Origin: Rhynochetos jubatus
Lineage: Eukaryota > Chordata > Aves > Eurypygiformes > Rhynochetidae
Length of the DNA: 64,000 bases
Assembly (NCBI GenBank): GCA_027574665.1
Contig: CM050650.1
Location: 98,739,086-98,803,085, forward strand
Reading direction: 5' to 3'
The number at the start of each line of letters is the position of its first letter. Within the stretch, counting starts at the first letter, position 1. Made by a program: the position numbers and the translations under genes. Below, piece by piece: positions 1-10,283 of this stretch. The notes under the pieces were generated by a model. It was given only the letters and a program-made list of their open reading frames with translations. It ran no database searches and was not told the DNA's origin.

Positions 1-510
1 CTATTTTATTTCTTCCTCTCTGCGCATGTGGCCCTGTGCTCTGTAACTCTGTGCTGGCCATGGTCTTCACTTCACTAGGAAATGTTTCTATTCCCTTTTC
101 ATACCTCTAGATCTCTTTTGTATTAATATGCAATAGCTTTCTCTGATGGGTAAAGCGGGTTTCCATCAGCTGTCAAGGTGAAAGCAAGGGGATTGAGGTT
201 CCTCTTATACATTCCTTCTAACTAAGGGGAAACTCTACTTATATTCTTCAGAACAAGTTTATATTTTTTGAATTACCGCATAACATGCATATATTTAATA
301 ATATCTTAAAGCCAAAGATATTAATATGCCTTCAATTTTTTCTAGGCTGTGGGATTTTCATTTGCTTGAGAAAATGGTTCTCAGGCTTTTATTCTGCTTG
401 CAGTATCTCTGTCCACTGTCGCTAGGCCCATTTAGATCTTATTTCTTTTTTTATTTTATACTACTCCTTAATCTCCGCTGAGAATTTGAACTGGTATGAA
501 ATACCTTCTG
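1..510. other. BEND6 3'UTR and downstream flank
   Basis: AT-rich sequence without coding signal. It holds the two candidate poly(A) signals (450-455 and 5-10, minus strand). Nothing else was recognised. Confidence 0.5.
450..455 (-). terminator. Poly(A) signal for BEND6
   Basis: AATAAA on the minus strand (plus-strand TTTATT), 56 nt past the exon 8 stop. A second copy lies at 5-10. The position suits a short 3'UTR. The cleavage site was not determined. Confidence 0.5.
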
Positions 511-778
511 TTATTCCTTGTCTGAATTCCTGAGATCCTGTCCGCAACCCTGGTTGGGAGAGGGCGCTGGTGAGCTTCTGGTGAGATGAGACTCCACCTT
601 AGAAGAAGTGGGCTTGAAACACTCCTGCTGAGCTTGCGGGGTGGGAGGTGGAGGGGTCAGGCAGCTGTCACTCTGCTGAATTTGTGCATTAGCAGCTGGT
701 GAATCATCATCCTGCTGGTCCTGCGTGCTGGGAGGAACAGCCAAAGAGATGATGCCCTGAGGAGCAGCTGTTGAACCA
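511..778 (-). CDS. BEND6: BEND6 terminal coding exon 8: Pro/Gln/Ser-rich tail
   Basis: Candidate last exon. The acceptor GTCTCAACAG|T at 778/779 supplies the one base needed to complete the codon left open by the exon 7 donor. The frame then stays open for 88 residues to TAA 511-513. The tail is low-complexity: [45 protein letters not shown]. It looks disordered and could act in co-repressor binding, but no function is known. A poly(A) signal follows 56 nt after the stop. I do not recall this tail in the human protein. Confidence 0.65.
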
Positions 779-3700
779 CTGTTGAGACAATTCATAAATA
801 AGCTTCAGATATTAACATTAAATACGTAGTAACTACTGTTCTTTGTTTACAAGCAGCAGAGTATGTTTATTAGCTAGTTAACTAGTTTTCTTGATTGACA
901 CAGTCCCCTTTTCCTTGTGCCACCTTAGTCTTAAAGATCCGAGATGGTGACTTGTCTGTCTTGTTGGATTTGACCCCAAACTCCTTCTCTTGAATTGTAA
1001 TTGTATTCTATGGAAAGGCAGAGGAGGTGGGCAAGGAGGAGAGCAAGGGAGATCAAAACTGCAGTATCACCAGTTTTAAGTTAGTAATTTGTGTGTAAAT
1101 TGTGACTAAAGGTACTGCACAACAGGATTTTCTCTTGTCCCCTCTCTGTACTTCATTGCTGGAAGGTGAACTGAAGGAGTAACAGTGAAATTGTAAGCAC
1201 TTTAAAATTCTCCTAATTTTCTTACAGGCTTCAGGAATACTGCGTACACGAGAAGACTGAGGAATTAGCAAAGTTTAGGGATTCATCTGATGAAGATTTC
1301 ATATATAAAATACTTAAGATTTAATACTTTCAAAGAAGATGAAGTCTGTGCTTTTATTTTTACCACCTGTGTCAAGGCCAAGGAAAACCACTACAGTGAA
1401 TCAATGCACACTGTGTGTTACAAATACAGAGGACCTTTGTTTTACGAAGCCCTCTCATCTCTAGGAGAAAAGCATTAACATAGTAAACTCTATTTTAGCC
1501 AGGCTGGTGCATTTGTTTATTGTTTCCAGACGGGAAAACCTGTGTATGTGGATTCTTCCACTAGAATACTTCTCAAGTAGTAATTCACAGACCACTGGTG
1601 GTCCGTAGAGCACTACCAGGTGGCTTAGAGAGGCATTTCAGTAGCAAAGCACTGCTGTTTTTCAAACAATTGTGTCATGACATAGTCCAGTATCTCGGGG
1701 TGCTTTGTTTTTGATGTTATGGAGTGTCTTATGCTTGCAAATATGGGTTTTAAAACATGCATGAGATAGATAACCAAACTAGGAAGAAGTAAAACATTCC
1801 GTATGGAAGGTCTAAGTAAGGACAAACCTGTTCTCCCTGTGTCACTGACTTTAATCTCTTATCCTGTTCCTTGTTAATCTCTTATCCTGTTCCGGAGAAG
1901 AGGCTGAGAGAGCTGGACTGTTTAGCCTCAAGGAGGCTCAAGCAGCTCTGATCTATGTGTATTAATATCTGTTGAGAGGGTGCAAAGAAGCTGGAGCCTC
2001 GTCTCAGCAGTGCCCAGTGGCAGAATGAACTGAAACATGGGAGGTGCTGTCTGAGCAGCGGGAAACACCTTTTCGCTCTGAGGGTCACTGAGCACTGACA
2101 CAGGTTGCCCAGAGAGGTTGTGGAATCTCCATCTCTGGAGACACTCAATGGAACCATACATGGCTCTGAGCAACCTGGTCTAGGTGACCCTGCTTTCGTC
2201 AGCATGGGTTGGACTAGCCAACCTACAGAGGTCTGTCCCAACCTCACCTGTTCTGTGATATGTACGTTTGGTATATGCAGAAACAGTACTATGCGAACAG
2301 CTGACTTCACCAGTGACATGGATCATAGCATGGTTGGGGTTGGAAGGGACCTTAAAGATCATCTAGTTCCAACCCCCCTGCCATGGGCAGGGACACCCTC
2401 CACTACACCAGGTTGCTCAAAGCCTCATCCAGCCTGGCCTTGAACACTTCCAGGGATGGGGCACCCACAGCTTCTCTGGGCAACCTGTGCCAGTGCCTCA
2501 CCACTGTCTCCAGGAAGAGCTTCTTCCTGATATCCAATCTAAATCTCCCCGCTTTCAGTTTAAACCCGTTACCCCCTGTCCTGTCACTACAGGCCCTTGT
2601 AAAAAGTCCCCCCCAGCTTCCTTGTAGGCCCCCTTCAGGTACTGGAAGGTGCTGTAAGGTCTCCCCGGAGCCTTCTCTTCTCCAGGCTGAACCAGCCCAA
2701 CTCTCTCAGCCTGTCCCCATGGCAGAGGTGCTCCAGCCCTCTGAGCATCTTCGTGGCCTTCTCTGGACTCGCTCCAACTGGTCGATATCCTTCTTATGTT
2801 GGGGGCCCCAGGGCTGGATGCAGTACTGAGTTCAGCAATTTTAGACTTGTCTTGTTCACAAGGTAAGAATGCCCATAGTAAGCAAGATGTTACTAAATAA
2901 TTCCTCTGTCCCAATAATGTAGACTTCTGGTTGTAAAAGGCTGCTAATTTATCTCTCCTATGGTACTTTTATCAGTAGGTAAGAAAGAGGTGTGATTTAT
3001 CTTATCTTTACTTGTGGGTTAAGTGAGGCACAACAGGTGACATGAAAATGGAATTGACTGGTCTCTGGAGAGCATACAGAGAATAAGTAAATAATGCCAA
3101 ATCGAAACCAGACATATTGATCAAAGTAACTCCATGTGTTTACTTCTGTATTCTCTTCCTGCAATTTTATAGCCTTGTGCTGCTTTGTCTAGAATGAACA
3201 ACTTGTTTTGTGCTGTAAAGTTAAGCTGGACTGCTCCTATATTACGTACTTTTTGTACAAGGTTACGAAAACATTTACCTGCTTGCTAACGCATACATGA
3301 ACACGTATCTTCATAATAATTTTGACTGGTTATAGATTTGGTTACCACAGGAAATATATGGAATGACGGACTGCAGGCTACAATTTTTTTTTTTTAAGAC
3401 TTACCAAAAGCTATGCTTCTGAAAAGCACCTGAGTTAAGATCTTTGCTTAAAATTGGCTTCTTGGTGCAATTGTTCAGTTTTTGTCCCATCATTCGCCTA
3501 ATTAAAGCATCATCTGTGTTTGGAAACAACTGTTTTGTGATTCCTGCAAAATAAAGGGATGATATATCAGAGTCCTCCAAAACAGGGAAACAACAGATGT
3601 GTGATCTAAAATGCATTCCCTGGACCTCTGAAATTTCTACTTCAGCTTCAGCTCTAGTTACGTTGCTGTCTTCACGCACTACTTCATAGGTTTTGCCCGT

Positions 3701-6700
3701 GCCAGCTCTTGGTTTTCTCTGTGCCTTCCATATTGCTGTGCCTGCTCTTGGCAGGCTCACAGGGAACTCCAGGGAAACAAGGGCTTCCTGTAGTGATTTG
3801 TGTTTGCTCATCCTCTCCCTCTCTGGTCTGTTCTTGATCAGAGTCCCTCTCCTATCCTTGTCAGTCCTCATGCTTCTGAATCTTAGAGGTTTTGTTCATT
3901 AATTCTTACCTGATGTTTCCTTCCTTAAAAATTTCCCTTCTCTTTTGCCTGGCTAATGGTTTTGAATGCAACACTGACAGGACTCAACATCAGGAATGCA
4001 GTTCCTGCAGCCCTCTTTTCCATCATCTTCCCTTGATTTCCTGCTCCCCCCCTTTCATTTAATTTTGAAGTCATAGAGTTTCCATCTTCTTTAAATAATT
4101 TGATCTACTAACTCATTTTCTATAGTCCTAGAACTCCCAAGGTTCCTTCCTACTGTAATTTTTCTCTTACGTAATTTCTATTTGAATTCAGGAGTGTTCT
4201 CATTTCCCTTAAAAGACCTCTCTGACTCCTCGGTAGGCTCCCTTTCCACTGAATTCTCTGCAGCATGCTGCATTCTATCTCCTGACTGTCCTCTCTGCTT
4301 CCCTTTTCAGTTTTGCTCAGACCCTTCCCCAGAATCCACCTTTAGAAAAAGTGGATTCCAGATTCACCAGTAGCTCTTAGAATCATAGAATCTTTAAGTA
4401 GGAAAAGACCATTAAGAGCATCAAGTCCAACCTTCTCCTCATCCCATGAAATCTTTCAAATTTTTTCATACATCATTCTGAAATTGTTTCACCTTACCTC
4501 CCTTAAATATATTTTCACCATTTTACACACTCTTTTCTTTCTCTTTACTTCGGGCCTTTTTCTCTAGCTAGTTTCTTAAGGAAAAGATGTTTCTGCAACT
4601 GAGCGCTTTGGAAACTGCTGGCCAACTTCAACAAAACCAGTACAGCTTTGTTTTTAAGGTGCAAAAACCGCAGCTAAGCTGGGAAGGGAACTGAGAGAAC
4701 TGGGGAAGTCCAAGGGAATGGCAGTGGGGGAGGGGTTCTAGTACCAGAATTTAGGCTGTGGTGTTCAGGTATTAAGCTATAGCTGTGACTCCAATAAATA
4801 TCAGGCTTCATGCGCTCACAAAATCCTGTGTTCTTTAGAGCGGCTACTTCCATCTGAAAAGATTCTCTTTCCTATGCACCTAACATTTTCTGCCTTAAAC
4901 CACAGTATGAAACAAATTTTGTTTGGTTCTGTGATCATTATTCCTGTCTTCCACACTTATTGTCTCACTTTGCCTCCAGCGCTATTTGAAATGTCAGAAT
5001 TCATAACATTCACTAACTTGAGAATACAGCAGACACCATTTTAAATTTGATCCAGGTATATCCTCTCTTTGCCCTCCCTTATCCATCATCATCATGCTCC
5101 AAGTTTGAGTGTTGTAGATTAACCTTTTGAAGGCTAAAAAAAATTTACAGCTCCACTCTGCCTGAGTAGCCACTTAAATAAACCCCACAAAATTCACACG
5201 ATAGGAATCCTACTGCTTAGCATTTCTGACAGTACTTGTAACAGATGGTTTAAAAGTACGTAGCCGAAGAAGGAAATCTGAAACAGCACATCCCCTGAGC
5301 AGACCAGCTGTTAAGCATTACAGCCCCTCCCTCAGAGACAGCCCTCTGTCACGTCAGTGCCACATTGAGTAATGTTAACAAGTCATCACCTATGATTTCC
5401 TGAACTTCATTCTGATTCATAGCTGGTTTTGCCGCTTTATCCTTTGAAGAGGAGGACTTTGCACCTGTCAGGCTGTGTGTAGCCATGTATTCGTGCGTAT
5501 AAAGTGCTTGCATCAAGTCATTTATAAACTTTTGAGGTTTGCTCTTGTTACAAAGTGCAATCTGCCACTTTTCGATCTTGAACTGGAAAACAAAATTGGT
5601 CATAGGCATAACTATTGCATTTCTCTAGAAATACTGTATAGTATTACTGCTGAAATATCTTTTTGATTTTCTTTCTTTTCAACCAAAATTTCGAAAGTCA
5701 TCCCTGCAACTGCGTGTTTGAGATCAATGCTAAACTTGCATTACCACTCCCTGTCTGGAACTATACGCGCAGGCTGATTTTTTTTTGCAGAAGGAACCGT
5801 GAGGCAGACTAAGGACCCCATTCATCCTAGCAAACACTTCCCCAAGCTATCCTTATTACTCACTAGCGGAAACAGGACATGTTCAGATCTATCTAAAGCC
5901 TTCTGCTTGCACTCCACGCGGGCTGGCTGTGGTCCAGTTCTGGCGTGGGTTCTGCACAGCCCCGGGAGCATGGCACTATGCCCAAGGTAATATTCCCGTC
6001 TCCAAGCCGACATGCCCAAAGAACTGTGACATCTGGTCCTGGGCTTTGAGAGCGACTTCTGCGTGCAGCCTAAGTATCTGAACTCCCCTAATGGGCAATT
6101 TTGAGCTACCTCCCTTAGGTAAGGCTAGGTTGCGTAGAAAATCAGGTCTTTTTATTTCTTTGGAGACGTTAATCTATTTTTCTGTATTGCAATATTTAGT
6201 CAAAACATCACACCTTGACAATGCCTAATAAATTTATTTGGTTTTCAGGACCCCACGACAATACAGGAGAATAATTTCCACTGACTGACATAACTCAGTG
6301 CATGAGAATGTTTATGTCAATTGGGAACGCACAAGCTAGAATTATTCTTTTGGTTATTCTTTGGGTTTGGTCTCTGTATTTTTCCAGTACGGCCTCTGTG
6401 CCTGAGATATCTCCATTATGCTCTGTTCAATTAGAGAGAATAGGGGAACATCTTTACTCAGAAGCTATGTATATGTACTTCTATTTAACTGCAGGCCAGT
6501 CTCTAGAACAAGAGCAGAAATGTACCACGCTCCATTTATTTATTAACAGGTTAAACAGGCTGCTGGTGTTTTCTTTCGGCTACCTCTGAAACACTACCAT
6601 TCCCCTTCAGCATCCAAAACATTAGGCTGGAAGTTATCCCTAGATCTCGGCATTTTGTTCATACATTCTCATTCTACCCTTCGCCACAGATACCAAAGCG

Positions 6701-9700
6701 AGCTTGAGAGTGCACCAGCACACTGAACTGAGTCTCGTGTTTCTCAGGCAAAGAGCATTCTGCACAAAAGGAGCTCATTAGTCACGTCATCAACCGACTG
6801 ATGATAGAATTATTTTTACTGATACTTATTTTTCATATTTGTTATACTGCAAAGTTTACACGGTATGAAGTTTTAATTTTTATGCCTGAAATTCCCTTTT
6901 AACTGACCTGTTTTTCGGCCTGTGGCTCCTCATCTTCCACATTCAGAGTTATTGGTGAGCTGGAGTTACTATGCATAGCTGCATATGAATCTGCTAAGGA
7001 GTTGTTAGCTGCTTTCCAAACGGCATGTGAATGCAGACTGGCCGTAGATGATGTCACTCCCCCCTTCAGCAGTGCTTCAGCCATCCCTACCAGTTCCTCA
7101 AAATGGGTGACTGCCTGCGGCAACACTGGAATCAAATGGAAAGTGATGGGTAAAGGTAATTGAAGCTTTCAGACTCCAATTACGTAAGGATGTATATTTT
7201 TGTAATTAGATTCCCATTGTACTGCAGAAGAGTCCACGTAGTCAGCAAAAATGCTTTAACAGACTTGTTTTTTTTCTCTATTCTCTCAAAGTTTTTCCTG
7301 CCGTTCTGTTGTCCCACCCATGAAGATGTGGCCTCTGTTTTCAGCACAGGATAGATCAGTTCTCTGCAAGGCTAAGAGGAACTGTTAGTTTACATCCATC
7401 ATGGCACTAAGCTGGTTATTTCTCCTTTTCCTTTTTGCTATCTCAGAATCTCTACAAGTCTGTAAAGCTATTGAATATGGGCTAAATAATGTTATGTCTG
7501 ATTTTTTTCTCTTCTTCAAAGATGTTACATAGTCTGCATAAACTTTTTTCCCCTCTTTTTTAATCTATAGAGAATATCTTTTAGTGGTCCTTTTTCCAAG
7601 TAATATTTCTTTTCAAATATAAATTTTTATTGAGTCTGTCAAGAAAAATCAATTTATCAGAGCAAAACGGATGCAAGGGCTGAACAATCAGAAACACACA
7701 GAATCACTAAATTATTAAAAAATATTGTTGAAGGCCAATACAAGCGCTTAAGCTGTGAGGCAAATGACCCAAATGGGTAAAAAGAAGTTGCTGGACACTA
7801 AAAAATGGTTTAAAAATAATATTCATAAAAGTGAATATGAATGATTCAAACCAAGATGAGTAATATGCAAACCAGAATCAAGTGGATAATGAAATCCATA
7901 AGCACTTGCAAAACCATATGACAATAAAAAGAGAGATACTAGTCTGTCTAGGGATGGTATGACGTAGCTGGCAAGAAGTAGCAAATCCTCTTTACAGCTT
8001 GTTCATTTACTAATGCTTTGAAATTCTGGATTCAGTCTTGGCTGCCTCAGAGTAAAGGACGAGTAAGAGGAGCTTCAGAGATAGCACTGTGTGACGAAGG
8101 TTTCATTTATAAAAGAACAAAATGGTTCACCTCTGGGAAAGGACTAAATCTGTTGTACCTGGAATTGACTCAGATTATCAATAATGAGGAATTACTGAAG
8201 TAATTAGAAATGAAATCATTCCAGAATAAAGAAATTTTCAGTAGATCAAGAATTATAATAATTAATAATAGTAAGAATTAATCTAAAATAAGATTAGCTG
8301 GACTAGTCAGTGGAATGCTTGAGCTTAGCCAATGGTTATACACTGCATACAGAAGGGTTCCCTTGGGAACAACAGACAGGATTTAGACAGATTTTTCCAT
8401 TTGTAGCTCTACGATTGCATGGCCTCTGTGTAAGACAGCTTTTCTAAGTGCTGCTGAAATTAAATGTTGCCATATATCAAAGACTTTGGTGCTTATGGTA
8501 GGCCTTGATCGTGTCAGGTGCTTGAACATCTATAATTCCCATCCAAATAGCCCCTTATAAATCAAGCTTTTCATGACCTTCAGCCTCTCCTCTTCATCAA
8601 AATACCTCCCCTGACTTTACCTTGCAGCATCACCAGGGACTGCCTTAGGCGGCAGTTTTCCCTCATGGTGTCTGTCAGCTTCCGCTTGAGACTTTTTATT
8701 TTGGCACACAGTTCTACCTTGGATAGTTGAAATAACGGCTCTTCATCATCACTGCTGCTTTCACTGTACAGAAAGTTGCTTCCTGAATATGTTTCTCTCT
8801 GGGAAAAAAAAGAAAAAAATCCAAAATGTGCTATCACAAAAATCCAAATGTGCAACAAAAATGTAAAATTTGAGCATTAAAACTAACCTTAAAATATCCG
8901 GCTAAATCAGAATATTGTCGTTGTAAACAGAATGTATAACCAGACTCAGTGCATTTTAATAATAGCTGTTATTCAACACAGATATTACCATTCCTATTAA
9001 AATTCAAGAGGAAATGTCAGGGTAATACATAACCATTAGGTACCTCTCTCTCTGTTCTCCATTCACCCGTTTTCTAAGCTAGTGTCTTTTAGAACCGTTA
9101 ACTTCACTAGAACAGAAGTCTTATACCCCCCTAAACAAATACATTTCAGTTTGCTTTTGCTTAATACTTTAAAATTGTGGGAGACGAGATGTTTACCTGT
9201 TTGTTAATTAAAGATGTTTCAAGTTGACTCAGGATGTTGGCAGGAGCAGATGCCTGTAACGATTTCTTTCTTTTGATATGCTTCATCATCCTCCCCTGTA
9301 AACCGGAGCAGAACAGCGCCTTTACATTCCTACAGAGCCCTTCATTACAGTACCTCATGGAATACCAGGAACTTTTATTCACTGTGCACTTGACGTTCTT
9401 GGTTAGCATTTTTGAAAAATGTTTCTAACTGTTCGTTAAGATTTAGGTTTTCTTTCCCCACATTTACTCACTGCAGATCTCAGCACAATGCAAGACTCGG
9501 AAAACCTGGTCCCCTCCCTCCCTTCCTTATGCAGTCGTCACATTGCTCTCATAGAAGAAAATGTAGTGGAGCTGCAGAGCACCCAAGTCTTGAGTAACAC
9601 TTCTCTCTTTAAAAAGCAAAGGACAAAACCTATGGGCCTAGTTTATTACTCTGACAAGTTACTGTGCTGAGGCACCATGTGAAATTTGTCTGTATTCCTA

Positions 9701-10250
9701 CACCTACTATACATATTTTCTGTATTATGTGGTGAAGAATCAATAGTTACCGTCTACTCCATTCCATTATGGGCCTACCCATATCAGGCACATCAAGACA
9801 GAAGCTCACCTGTTCTTTATCCAGGTCACTGTCTTCGCTCTCTGAGAACATCATTTCTATCCTCTTCCTCTTGCCTTTTCCAAGGACTTGTAGTTTGGTA
9901 ATTTCATCCGCTCGTAATATCTTTTGCATCATTTCCACCAGCTCTTGGGGGTCATCTGAAATGATGTAGAAAAACAGGCCAAAAAATCAGATAGCGATAC
10001 CTTACAACTAGATTAAAATTTCCTATCAGCCAACTGCTCTGGAACTGTACTCACCACTCATGTACACCACTTTCACCAGGTGCTTTTCTGTCTTTCTTTC
10101 CCCCACAGGCCAGTCTACTAGCACGTGCTCATTTGGTTTCAGAAGTCTTTCTAGCTCATCACCATCACTGGGAAGGTCATGTATCCATGAAGTTTCTCCG
10201 ATTTGCAGTGAATTATCACTTACAAAATCAAACAGCGTGAATTTTTTCAT
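511..10250 (-). CDS. BEND6: BEND6, BEN domain-containing protein 6 (eight coding exons)
   Basis: Exons in order: 10055-10250, 9810-9955, 9197-9295, 8621-8798, 6908-7125, 5390-5582, 3405-3543, 511-778. They total 1437 nt, a whole number of codons, giving 478 residues plus TAA. All introns have GT/AG borders and compatible phases. Domain order: N-terminal module 1-66; basic and acidic linker 67-171; coiled coil about 172-206; Ser-rich linker; BEN domain about 283-372; Pro/Gln/Ser-rich tail 390-478. Residue 75 onward matches human BEND6 closely as I remember it, for example [18 protein letters not shown] and [10 protein letters not shown]. Known of the family: BEND6 is a nuclear, mostly neuronal factor that binds the Notch effector RBPJ/CBF1 and represses Notch targets; BEN domains bind DNA or protein. 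Human BEND6 is about 279 residues, so this model is longer at both ends and in the middle. The gene is divergent from DST. Confidence 0.93.
1851..1893. repeat. 23-bp direct tandem duplication
   Basis: The unit TTAATCTCTTATCCTGTTCC plus TTG occurs at 1851-1873 and again, without its last three bases, at 1874-1893. The copies are identical, so the event is recent or the copies are being homogenised. It abuts the 5' end of the CR1 copy beginning at 1894. Confidence 0.9.
1894..2260 (+). repeat. CR1 LINE, 3' fragment (older copy)
   Basis: Starts in the GGAGAAGAGGCTGAGAGAG region of the reverse-transcriptase C-terminus. It passes through the GGTTGCCCAGAGAGGTTGTGGA motif and ends TCACCTGTTCTGTGATA. 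It is strongly diverged, with several frame breaks, so it is an old copy. Confidence 0.85.
2322..2828 (-). repeat. CR1 LINE, 3' fragment
   Basis: The plus strand shows the reverse complement: ATCATAG...GGTTGGAAGGGACCTT at the left (element 3' end), then the C-terminal reverse-transcriptase region up to CTGGATGCAGTACTG. It is 5'-truncated, as is usual for bird CR1. It is more intact than the neighbouring 1894-2260 copy and of opposite orientation. Confidence 0.93.
3405..3543 (-). CDS. BEND6: BEND6 coding exon 7: second half of BEN domain
   Basis: Residues 344-389 plus two bases: [12 protein letters not shown], then [16 protein letters not shown], then [15 protein letters not shown]. The acceptor is TTTGCAG|GA. 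At the 3' end there is a strong donor, TTTTG|GTAAGT, at 3405/3404. If it is not used, the frame runs one Trp codon further and stops at TAA 3401-3403, giving a 390-residue protein with a C-terminus close to the human one. I saw no AATAAA or ATTAAA on this strand between 2881 and 3400, which favours splicing on to another exon. Confidence 0.9.
3544..5389 (-). other. BEND6 intron 6
   Basis: A 1.85 kb intron. The 3930-4560 part is pyrimidine-rich on the plus strand, and a short CR1 tail lies at 4381-4440. No other element was recognised. Confidence 0.8.
4381..4440 (-). repeat. CR1 LINE, short 3' tail
   Basis: AATCATAGAATCTTTAAGTA followed by the degraded AGACCATTAAGAGCATCAAGTCCAACC tail. Only the last 60 or so bases of a CR1 remain. 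Confidence 0.7.
5390..5582 (-). CDS. BEND6: BEND6 coding exon 6: first half of BEN domain
   Basis: Residues 280-343 plus one base, from [20 protein letters not shown] to NQNEVQEII. It carries the conserved first helices of the BEN domain. The acceptor is TTTTCCAG|TTC and the donor is ATAG|GTGATG, a non-ideal but usable donor. Phase 1 out completes Gly344 with exon 7. This is among the segments best conserved with the human protein. Confidence 0.95.
5583..6907 (-). other. BEND6 intron 5
   Basis: A 1.3 kb intron with no recognised repeat or conserved motif. Confidence 0.8.
6908..7125 (-). CDS. BEND6: BEND6 coding exon 5
   Basis: Residues 207-279. It begins [20 protein letters not shown] (the Val codon is split across the intron), followed by a Ser/Thr/Asn-rich linker ending EEPQAEKQ. 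The acceptor is TTCCAG|TGTTGC and the donor is CAG|GTCAGT. The first 20 residues match human BEND6 almost exactly; the linker diverges, as expected for disordered sequence. Confidence 0.94.
7126..8620 (-). other. BEND6 intron 4
   Basis: A 1.5 kb AT-rich intron. The 7620-8300 part is very A-rich on the plus strand and looks like decayed repeat sequence, but I could not assign a family. Confidence 0.75.
8621..8798 (-). CDS. BEND6: BEND6 coding exon 4: acidic segment and coiled coil
   Basis: Residues 148-206 plus one base. It begins [20 protein letters not shown] and continues into a heptad-like segment ([26 protein letters not shown]) predicted to form a coiled coil. The acceptor is CCCAG|AGAGAA; a second AG two bases on makes the border slightly ambiguous, but the phase fixes it. 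The donor is CAAG|GTAAAG. The segment is strongly similar to remembered human BEND6. Confidence 0.93.
8799..9809 (-). other. BEND6 introns 3 and 2 around the 33-residue cassette exon
   Basis: Two short introns, 8799-9196 (398 nt) and 9296-9809 (514 nt), flank the 99-nt exon. Nothing else was seen in them. Intron 1 (9956-10054) is only 99 nt long. Confidence 0.7.
9197..9295 (-). CDS. BEND6: BEND6 coding exon 3: 33-residue cassette
   Basis: Exactly 99 nt, phase 0 at both ends, starting [12 protein letters not shown] and ending SLINKQ. The acceptor is TTTACAG|GGGAGG and the donor is CAG|GTAAAC. It adds a basic patch (KHIKRKK). Exons 2 and 4 would also join in frame without it, and the human protein as I recall it goes directly from the exon 2 end to the exon 4 start. 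It may therefore be optional or lineage-specific. The call rests on good splice sites and an open frame only. Confidence 0.7.
9810..9955 (-). CDS. BEND6: BEND6 coding exon 2
   Basis: Residues 66-114, phase 1 in and phase 0 out. It runs from [14 protein letters not shown] to [10 protein letters not shown]. The acceptor is TTTCAG|AT and the donor is CAG|GTGAGC. The human protein, as I recall it, begins with the Met at residue 75 here (MQKI...DEIT...GKRKR). A basic GKGKRKR cluster, a possible nuclear-localisation signal, is followed by an acidic stretch. Confidence 0.93.
10055..10250 (-). CDS. BEND6: BEND6 coding exon 1: N-terminal module
   Basis: Encodes residues 1-65 plus one base, starting [14 protein letters not shown] and ending KVVYMS. 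The ATG at 10248-10250 is preceded in frame by a TGA at 10269-10271, so it is the first possible Met of this exon. The donor reads AGTG|GTGAGT at 10055/10054. The joined codon with exon 2 is Asp, giving [13 protein letters not shown] across the junction. The pattern (hydrophobic strand, SWI, then VLVDWP, then HLVKVVYMS) resembles the short N-terminal module seen before coiled-coil/BEN proteins in fish; that comparison is from memory. A possible 5'UTR acceptor (CCTGCAG) lies at 10284-10290. Confidence 0.85.
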
Positions 10251-10283
10251 CGTTCTGTGGTTTTCTTGTCACGCAGACACTGC

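Larger units (their letters stand above)
779..3404 (-). other. BEND6 intron 7, carrying two opposed CR1 copies
   Basis: A 2.6 kb intron between exons 7 and 8. It contains a 23-bp tandem duplication (1851-1893), a plus-strand CR1 (1894-2260) and a minus-strand CR1 (2322-2828). The rest is unique AT-rich sequence. Confidence 0.65.

Noticed and set aside
3401..3871. 156-codon minus-strand frame read as one coding unit
   Set aside because: Only 3405-3543 is coding; the part above 3543 is intron, as shown by the TTTGCAG acceptor and the match to BEND6.
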